Shown here piece by piece: positions 58,409 to 64,000 of a stretch of DNA of 64,000 nt (position 1 is the first letter of the stretch; each line of letters opens with the position of its first letter). The stretch covers positions 1-64,000 of the forward strand of contig JAJEFB010000052.1 of NCBI GenBank assembly GCA_022820665.1, written 5' to 3'. Under the pieces are notes generated by a model. The model saw only the letters and a list, made by a program, of their open reading frames with translations. It was not told the origin of the DNA and ran no database searches. A program made the position numbers and the translations under genes. The stretch is from Anaerolineae bacterium (GTDB taxonomy: Bacteria; Chloroflexota; Anaerolineae; Aggregatilineales; Phototrophicaceae).

Positions 58409-59518
58409 CTAGCGCCGCGCCTGCGATTCAATCGCTCGAAGGAACTCCAAGATTTGCTCCGCTCCGTCTTCGACGCTGAAGCCGTCGCGCGCCCAGTCCC
58501 ATCCCGATACCGGCGTCGCGCCGACGCCTCCCGCTCTTAGGGCTGCCGATTTCCAGAGGACTAGATGGTTCTTGGTAAAGGGCGCATATCGCTGCGGATC
58601 GGAGGGACCCATCATCATCACCGTGGCGGCCCCTGCCGCCGCCGCCAGGTGCGTCATGCCGGTATCGTTGCCGATATAACAGAGCGATCCCGCTGCCAGC
58701 GCCGCGATCTGCGCGAAGTTCAGTTGATTAACCCAGGCGATCGACGGGGTATTCAAGCGCTGGCTTAGGGCGTCGACCGGTTCTTCGTCGCCGGGTCCGC
58801 CAATCAAGATCAGCGCCGCTTTCGTCTTTCGCGCCAGGCGATCGAGCAGATCGGCAAATTGCGCCGACGGATAGCGTTTGCTGTCCATGGTCATGCCCGG
58901 ATTGCTGCCGCCGCCAGGATGCGCGACTATGAAAGAGCCGGAGACGGAGGCCGCCTTCAATCGGCGCCGGATATCATCTTGCGCGGCAGAGTCGACCGGC
59001 AGGTTGGCATAGGCATGACAGCGTTGACCGGCGATCGCGCTGATGACCCGCAGATAGATCGCGCTCTCGTGTTCGCGCGCCGCGGGGTCCACAGCTACGC
59101 GCAAGTTGTATCCAAAGCCGCGCCCGGCGCTGTCCAAGCCCGCTCGCAGCGGTATGCCCGACAGGTACACCGCCAGGCTCATCAAGGGCGAACGCGTCAG
59201 TGAAACAGCCAGGTCGAAGCTCCCCGCGCGCAATTCCTTGACGAAGCGCAGAAACTCGGCGGGCGAGCGGGTGGGAAGGGCGGCTTCCCCGGTATTGATG
59301 ATCGCGTCAAGCGCGGGATGATCCGCGATTGCCGCGGCCGACCATGAGCCTACGGCGAAGCTGATACGCGCTTGGGGAAATGTCTCGCGCAGCGCGCTAA
59401 GCGCGGCTGTCGCCATTACGACATCGCCGATACAACAGGTCCGAATGACGACGATTCGCCGCGGCGTCGACGTCATGTCGCGCTGCGGTATCAGGCGACC
59501 CAGGATTGAATAGATCAT
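58409..59518 (-). CDS. Glycosyltransferase family 9 (heptosyltransferase-like)
   Basis: 369 residues. The N-terminal IVVIRTCCIGDVVMATAAL is the GT9 start (usually RxGxIGDxxLxxP). The C-terminal half has AHPGGGSNPG and CYIGNDTGMTHLAAA, the nucleotide-heptose site of the WaaC/WaaF group. In organisms without a classical LPS it may act on other surface glycans. The ATG at 59,518 is preferred over an upstream TTG because AGGA lies upstream and the frame before it is rich in rare starts. Confidence 0.87.
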   Translation of the reverse strand: MIYSILGRLIPQRDMTSTPRRIVVIRTCCIGDVVMATAALSALRETFPQARISFAVGSWSAAAIADHPALDAIINTGEAALPTRSPAEFLRFVKELRAGSFDLAVSLTRSPLMSLAVYLSGIPLRAGLDSAGRGFGYNLRVAVDPAAREHESAIYLRVISAIAGQRCHAYANLPVDSAAQDDIRRRLKAASVSGSFIVAHPGGGSNPGMTMDSKRYPSAQFADLLDRLARKTKAALILIGGPGDEEPVDALSQRLNTPSIAWVNQLNFAQIAALAAGSLCYIGNDTGMTHLAAAAGAATVMMMGPSDPQRYAPFTKNHLVLWKSAALRAGGVGATPVSGWDWARDGFSVEDGAEQILEFLRAIESQARR

Positions 59519-59722
59519 CAGTCCGGCATTCCTGCGCTTAACATAATCAAGCGAAATGTAACTGATTGTCGACTGCAAGAATAGAGTTGCTTAAGGAACG
59601 CCTGGGCAAGGCGGCAGTAGGCCCGGATTGAACTAGGGGAAGCCATACTTGCTATCGCTTGCCGGGCAATTCAAGAATACAAATAATATTAAAACCAAAA
59701 AAACTATTTGCTATCGATTAAA

Positions 59723-59742
59723 TCATGTTAAGGTCATGTTAA
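59723..59742. promoter_or_regulatory. Direct repeat TCATGTTAA x2, candidate regulator site
   Basis: Two identical 9-mers at 59,723-59,731 and 59,734-59,742, an 11-bp period. On the minus strand they read TTAACA, five bases, TTAACA, which resembles the PhoP-box layout known from Gram-positive bacteria. It lies between divergent GT9 and DUF4013 genes in AT-rich DNA. Confidence 0.4.
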
Positions 59743-59777
59743 TCCCATGTGAAGTTCTTTAGATGGGAGGGGCTGTC

Positions 59778-60449
59778 ATGGATCTTATACAGGCATTTGC
59801 ATACGTGCGCCGCGATCGGCATTGCCTCAAGAAGATGGGCGAAATCGCCCTGTTTGTCGCGCTGTGTTTCATGCCAGTCATCGGCCTGATCCCGCTTTGC
59901 GCCTTGCTCGGCTACCTTGCGGAGATCATCCATAATGTTTTGAATGAGTATCCCCGGCCATTACCGGAATGGGATCACGTTGGCGAAGACGTCGGCAAGG
60001 GTCTTCATGTTTTACTCGCGCTGGTCGTCTACCATCTGCCGCTGATGGTAGTTTCGGCCTTTCTCTATTCATTTCGATCGTCAATTGGCGTGAGCGTTTT
60101 TGGCGGCATCACCTATGTCGGCATCGTCAGCGCGCTGCTGCCCTTGCTATTCGTTTATTTGCTTTTCGCCTGGACCCTCTTCACCATCGGATTCATCCGC
60201 TACGCCGACAGTTGGGATTCTGGCGAGTTCTATCGTCTTGGCATGATCCTTTCCACCATGCAGAGCAATGTCGCTTTGACTCTGCAATGGCTGGTCAGGG
60301 CGCTTGCGGCGAGCATCGCGCTCGCGCTCTTGCTGCCGGTCGTCTTCTTGGGCGCTGTTCTGTTTGTGCCGGTATACGGATATCTGGCGGGCGCCTACGG
60401 GCGCAGGTTGCGCGCGGCCAGGATGAGCTACCGTCAGGTTGCCTATTGA
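59778..60449 (+). CDS. DUF4013 membrane protein
   Basis: 223 residues, about five hydrophobic segments. The start DLIQAFAYVRRDRHCLKKM and RPLPEWDHVGEDVGKGL are characteristic of DUF4013. The following long hydrophobic stretches and a basic C-terminus (GRRLRAARMSYRQVAY) fit an integral membrane protein. The function is unknown. The ATG at 59,778 is chosen for the strong site GGGAGGGG; an ATG at 59,763 is less likely. Confidence 0.85.
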   Translation: MDLIQAFAYVRRDRHCLKKMGEIALFVALCFMPVIGLIPLCALLGYLAEIIHNVLNEYPRPLPEWDHVGEDVGKGLHVLLALVVYHLPLMVVSAFLYSFRSSIGVSVFGGITYVGIVSALLPLLFVYLLFAWTLFTIGFIRYADSWDSGEFYRLGMILSTMQSNVALTLQWLVRALAASIALALLLPVVFLGAVLFVPVYGYLAGAYGRRLRAARMSYRQVAY

Positions 60450-60502
60450 ACCTCGCCTTTTTTCTAACCCCCAAACTGCCGGGCAAATCAACGCGCAATC
60501 TG

Positions 60503-60531
60503 TTGTAACAGACTTTTCATGGTCATATAAT
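60503..60531 (+). promoter_or_regulatory. Sigma-70-type promoter upstream of the PIN/TRAM gene
   Basis: TTGTAA (60,503-60,508), a 17-bp spacer and a perfect TATAAT (60,526-60,531). The gene starts at 60,694, giving a 5' leader of about 155 nt. The leader contains a small open frame (60,573-60,776) that I cannot support as a gene. Confidence 0.65.
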
Positions 60532-60693
60532 AGAAATAGATTTCCCTGCTTCATCTCCTATCGCTTGCCATATTGCTGTTAGATGCCGCCACCGGAATTG
60601 TGGGTAGGTTAATCCAAATAGTGTCCGTCTTATTGTTGCTGCTTATCCTCATCTGCGCTACAGAGGAGGACTGGCGCAGGAGATATCTTCGCA

Positions 60694-61749
60694 ATGAAAG
60701 CACTTCTTTTTGTCCGTTTTTTTGGGCTGGTTCTTTTTGCAGTCATCGGTTTGCGCATCGGCGCCGAGCTCGCTGAATTCATAAACTTGACGAGGAACGA
60801 AGCGTCGTTGGTCTTCTTGGCGCTCGGGGCGTTGGTCGGGTTGATCGGCGCGCCCTGGCTTAGCCTTTATCCATGGAGGCGCTTGCGCGGGGAGATCGCC
60901 GAAATGTCGGCGCCAAAGCTTGTGCTGGCGATCGCGGGCGCTTGGACGGGACTTTTGCTGGCGCTAATGCTTGCTTTCCCGCTTTCGCTCTTGGGCGATC
61001 CTTTTGGTACGGCGCTGCCCGCGCTTGTTTCCATCGTCTGTGGCTTGTTGGGCATGAGCATATTCAGCATGCGCTCGGGCGAGCTGCTAGATATTATCAG
61101 CGAGCGCGTCATCGGTCGGCAGCGTCGCTTACATCCCATTTCCTCTCGACAGTTGCTGCTGGATACCAGCGTATTGATCGACGGACGCATTGTAGAGATT
61201 GCGGAAACGGGTTTCATCGGCGGCACCTTGATCATTCCGCGTTTTGTGCTGAGCGAATTGCACCGTGTAGCCGATTCCGCAGATTCTTTGCGGCGCAACC
61301 GCGGACGGCGTGGCTTGGCAAAGCTGAACGAATTGCAGCGTAATAACGATTTGCCGGTCAAGATCATTGATGACGATCCGGAAGAATTCGGCGAAGTTGA
61401 CGCCAAACTGGTGGCGCTTTCCATTCAGCTTAACGCCTCTCTGGTGACGAACGACTTTAATCTGAACCAGGTTGCCGACGCCCAAGGGGTCGACGTGCTG
61501 AATATCAATGCGCTGGCCAATGCGGTGCGCTCGGTCTATATACCCGGCGAGACCTTCGCCATCCGCATCATTCAAGAAGGTCGCGATCCCAATCAAGGCA
61601 TCGGTTACCTGGATGACGGCACTATGGTGGTGGTGGAATCGGGCCAGAAATATATGGACCGCAATGTCGGCGTCGAGGTTACCAAATTGATCAACCGCCC
61701 CACCGGGCGCATGATCTTCGCCGTGCCCGAGCGAGAAGGTCAGCGCTAG
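60694..61749 (+). CDS. YacL-like PIN/TRAM membrane protein
   Basis: 351 residues. About four membrane helices fill the first 125 residues. The PIN domain (about 150-265) has LLLDTSVLIDGRIVEIAE, IIPRFVLSELHRVADSAD, EEFGEVDAKLVALS and VTNDFNLNQVA, with all acidic positions. A TRAM domain (about 290-345) follows with DDGTMVVVESGQKYMDR. This is the widely conserved YacL architecture, likely an RNase at the membrane. The ribosome site is AGGAG. Confidence 0.92.
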   Translation: MKALLFVRFFGLVLFAVIGLRIGAELAEFINLTRNEASLVFLALGALVGLIGAPWLSLYPWRRLRGEIAEMSAPKLVLAIAGAWTGLLLALMLAFPLSLLGDPFGTALPALVSIVCGLLGMSIFSMRSGELLDIISERVIGRQRRLHPISSRQLLLDTSVLIDGRIVEIAETGFIGGTLIIPRFVLSELHRVADSADSLRRNRGRRGLAKLNELQRNNDLPVKIIDDDPEEFGEVDAKLVALSIQLNASLVTNDFNLNQVADAQGVDVLNINALANAVRSVYIPGETFAIRIIQEGRDPNQGIGYLDDGTMVVVESGQKYMDRNVGVEVTKLINRPTGRMIFAVPEREGQR

Positions 61750-61855
61750 CAATTGACCCAGCGGCTTGACATTTTTCAATAAACCGCGATTTGCGATGGC
61801 CGCTCGTTCTCCACTTCTTTACAAGCGAATCGGTGTGTCATCTTAAGGCGGCGTC

Positions 61856-61864
61856 TGCTACGAT
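61856..61864 (+). promoter_or_regulatory. Extended -10 promoter (TGCTACGAT) for the M3 peptidase gene
   Basis: TG, one base, TACGAT, 44 nt before the ATG at 61,909. Confidence 0.45.
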
Positions 61865-61908
61865 AGCGGCGTTTTTATTGTGTTTGACCAAGGACGAAAG
61901 AGATTGAG

Positions 61909-63732
61909 ATGACCGATGCAGTAAGCGAACGTCCCACGGGCGCCGAAGATGTCATTTGGGATTTGTCCGTCTTCTATCAGGGTATGGACGCCCCCGAGAT
62001 TGAAGCCGATATAGCGACTGTCAATTCGCTGGCGGGAGCCTTTCAGGAAAGCTATCGCGGCAAGCTCGATAAGATGAGCGCCGATGATTTTGTCGAAGCC
62101 TACGAAGCCATGGAAGCCATTTATGACTTGAGCGGACGGCTGGAGTCATACGCCTTTTTGAACTTTTCCACCGATACCGGCGACACAGTCTATCAGGCAT
62201 TCGTGGCGAGGATGCAAGACCTGGGCGCCGCCCTCAGTCAGACCTTGATCTTTTTTGAGTTGGAATGGAACGCGCTGGACGACGATCACGCTAAAACGAT
62301 TCTAGACGATCCCAAACTGGCGAAGTATCGCTACTTTCTGGAAGCGGAACGGCGCTACAAGCCTTATCGACTGACCGAGCCGGAAGAGCAGATTATCATT
62401 GAAAAGGGGGTGACGGGCAGCAGCGCCTGGGCGCGCTTTTTCACGCAATTGACCAGCGGATTCAGCTTCGACTGGATGGGCGACGAGGTCAATATGTCCT
62501 TCATCCTGAACAAACTATATGACGCGGACCGCGACATCCGCGAGATGGCTTGGCGCAAGGTGACCGACAAGCTCGACGAGCGCTCAATGGAGCTGACCTT
62601 CATCTTCAATACGCTGGCGCTGGACAAGGCGAACAGTGACAAGCGTCGCGGCTATGCGAGTTGGGTTTCCTCACGGAACTTGAGCAACAAAGCGGAGGAC
62701 TCGGTTGTCGAGGCGCTGATCCAAAGCGTGACCGGCAACTACGCGCTGGTGGCGCGGCACTACGAACTCAAACGGGCTTTGCTCGGCTATGAAGAACTCT
62801 ATGATTACGATCGCTACGCGCCGCTCAATCTGAAGGAAAGCGAAGCCTTCTACCAGTGGGCAGAGGCGGAAGCGATCGTTTTAAGGGCTTTTGAGAAATT
62901 CAGCTTTCAGATGAAAGCGATTGCCCAGGAGTTCTTCGACGAGAATCGGATCCACGCGCCGGTCAGCGCGGGCAAACGGGGCGGCGCCTTTGCCGCCCCG
63001 ACAGTCGCCAGCGCCGATCCCTATGTCTTTCTCAACTATCTGGGCAGCACGCGCGATGTCACGACTTTGGCGCACGAATTGGGTCACGGCATCCACATGG
63101 CGCTGTCGGGGAGGAAGCACGGTCTCTTCGCCTTGTACACGCCGCTGACTACTGCCGAGATGGCCTCCACCTTCGCCGAGATGCTGGTCTTCCAGGATCT
63201 CATGGCGGCGGAAAAGGATAGAGAGGTACGGCTTTCGATGCTGGTGGGCAAAATTGAAGATACCTTCGCTACGGTGTTCCGTCAAATATCAATGAATCGA
63301 TTCGAGGACAAGATGCACACAGCCCGCCGCGCTGAAGGCGAGTTGACCACCGAGCGGCTGAGCGAATTGTGGCTGGAAACGCAGCGCGATATGTTCGGCG
63401 ATAGCGTCACCATCACCGAGGAATACGGGCTGTGGTGGAGCTATGTGCCGCACTTCTTGCATACGCCCGGTTACGTTTACGCTTATTCCTTCGGCGAATT
63501 GCTGGTATTGGCGCTGTATCGGATGTACCAGGACGAGGGCGAATCCTTCGTGCCGAAGTACCTCGATTTGCTAGCCGCGGGCGATTCCGATTATCCGGAC
63601 AAACTGCTGGCCAAAATCGGCGTCGATATCAATGACCCCGGCTTTTGGCAAAAAGGCATTGATGTGATTGAAGGCTGGATTGATCGGGCCGGAGCGCTGG
63701 CGCGCGAATTGTATCCCGACAGATTCGCTTGA
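61909..63732 (+). CDS. pepF: Oligoendopeptidase F family peptidase (M3)
   Basis: 607 residues, typical for PepF. The zinc motif is H389-E-L-G-H393 in TLAHELGHGIHMALSG, and the later Glu lies in TTAEMASTFAEMLV. The N-terminal helical domain (about 15-210) resembles the PepF lid. The start DAVSERPTGAEDVIWDLSVF fits family members. It cleaves short peptides in the cytosol; no signal peptide is present. A DUF3052 gene follows after 42 bp. Confidence 0.93.
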   Translation: MTDAVSERPTGAEDVIWDLSVFYQGMDAPEIEADIATVNSLAGAFQESYRGKLDKMSADDFVEAYEAMEAIYDLSGRLESYAFLNFSTDTGDTVYQAFVARMQDLGAALSQTLIFFELEWNALDDDHAKTILDDPKLAKYRYFLEAERRYKPYRLTEPEEQIIIEKGVTGSSAWARFFTQLTSGFSFDWMGDEVNMSFILNKLYDADRDIREMAWRKVTDKLDERSMELTFIFNTLALDKANSDKRRGYASWVSSRNLSNKAEDSVVEALIQSVTGNYALVARHYELKRALLGYEELYDYDRYAPLNLKESEAFYQWAEAEAIVLRAFEKFSFQMKAIAQEFFDENRIHAPVSAGKRGGAFAAPTVASADPYVFLNYLGSTRDVTTLAHELGHGIHMALSGRKHGLFALYTPLTTAEMASTFAEMLVFQDLMAAEKDREVRLSMLVGKIEDTFATVFRQISMNRFEDKMHTARRAEGELTTERLSELWLETQRDMFGDSVTITEEYGLWWSYVPHFLHTPGYVYAYSFGELLVLALYRMYQDEGESFVPKYLDLLAAGDSDYPDKLLAKIGVDINDPGFWQKGIDVIEGWIDRAGALARELYPDRFA

Positions 63733-63774
63733 GAGCCTGACTGTGACATTCTTGAACTGTTGGCAGGTCGAGCG

Positions 63775-64000
63775 ATGACAGCGGGTTATTCCGGTACGCC
63801 ATTGCAAGAGAAGCTGGGTATCAAAGGCGGCTATCGGATGGCGCTGCTCGGGACGCCCGCGCATTACCTCGATATGCTGGGCGATTTGCCCCCCGGCATT
63901 GTCGTCGACGAGGCTATTTGTGGCTCGGATTATGATTTTCTGCACGCGTTTTATATCGAACGCGCCGATTATGAAGCGGCTTTTCCCGCGCTGAAATCGG
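63775..64000 (+). CDS. DUF3052 family protein, N-terminal part (cut by window end)
   Basis: 75 residues visible. The beginning TAGYSGTPLQEKLGIKGGYR followed by MALLGTPAHYLDML is the characteristic start of DUF3052 proteins. Full family members are about 140 residues, so roughly half lies beyond the window. The function is unknown. The ATG has AGGTCGAG upstream and lies 42 bp after pepF, so co-transcription is likely. Confidence 0.85.
   Translation, partial: MTAGYSGTPLQEKLGIKGGYRMALLGTPAHYLDMLGDLPPGIVVDEAICGSDYDFLHAFYIERADYEAAFPALKS

Noticed and set aside
60573..60776. Small frame with a hydrophobic start in the PIN/TRAM gene leader
   Set aside because: No ribosome site and an 83-bp out-of-frame overlap with the PIN/TRAM gene; a leader peptide cannot be excluded but is not supported.
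1..64000. tRNA and rRNA genes
   Set aside because: I looked for T-loop patterns (GGTTCGAATCC type) and acceptor pairing in every gap and found none; a covariance search would be decisive.

Overview
The window reads as chromosomal DNA of a GC-rich bacterium, most likely a member of the Chloroflexota (Anaerolineae or a related class). This rests on gene content only: LCP and VanW envelope proteins, a coenzyme F420 ligase (CofE), a large vWA protein on a proline/threonine stalk, paired FHA domains, an SH3/WD40 surface protein and a DUF4013 membrane protein. There are no rRNA or tRNA genes, so the assignment is an inference. Coding density is high, both strands are used, and many genes form short operons with 4-bp ATGA overlaps.

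Layout. 1-141: left end of an IS3-family insertion sequence. 350-5,800: zinc-ribbon protein, GT-C type membrane glycosyltransferase, MATE exporter with a GT4 glycosyltransferase, holin-like membrane protein. 5,979-10,103: 1,374-residue vWA/Ig-like surface protein with about 42 copies of an 8-residue repeat. 10,300-18,100: DUF2461, secreted cyclophilin, helical-repeat protein, Ldh2-type dehydrogenase, class C beta-lactamase-like hydrolase, sulfatase and a two-FHA protein. 18,189-19,979: ABC-type ATPase plus a frameshifted PIN nuclease. 20,058-26,809: LCP protein, ClbS/DinB-like protein, GatC, nitrilase, TPP enzyme, subtilase. 26,878-31,183: ECF sigma factor, a 1.4-kb gene-poor stretch, TetR regulator, CAP/LysM protein, Fur-type regulator. 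31,232-36,297: thiolase plus a fused two-domain CoA transferase, class IV aminotransferase, FAD oxidoreductase, unknown protein. 36,298-41,260: repeat-rich gap, BatA-like vWA protein, unknown protein, YcaQ-type glycosylase, second repeat-rich gap. 41,262-43,137: a second, intact ATPase-PIN pair. 43,156-47,716: FetB and FetA (separated by YjjX, GNAT and TrmD genes) and a sucrase/ferredoxin-like protein. 47,755-58,285: VanW protein, double SWIM protein, CofE, TSP3/SH3/WD40 protein divergent from an atypical kinase, sulfotransferase-like protein, metallophosphatase-like fragment, crotonase. 58,409-64,000: GT9 glycosyltransferase, DUF4013, PIN/TRAM protein, PepF-type M3 peptidase, start of a DUF3052 protein.

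Four things stand out. First, two diverged copies of an ATPase-PIN nuclease cassette lie 22 kb apart in opposite orientation. They share the short ATPase/PIN overlap and look like a toxin or defence module; one copy is broken in a homopolymer. Second, the promoters share a grammar: many genes are preceded by an extended -10 (TGnTAnnnT), usually without a good -35. In several cases it lies so close to the ATG that the mRNA should be leaderless, and this changes the preferred start codon of two genes. Third, the intergenic gaps carry a family of short palindromes (GTAGGGGCGAC...GTCGCCCG) and a second dispersed repeat. Fourth, a large share of the genes concern the cell surface: glycosyltransferases, LCP, VanW, CAP/LysM, vWA stalk, TSP3/SH3/WD40, and secreted protease and isomerase.
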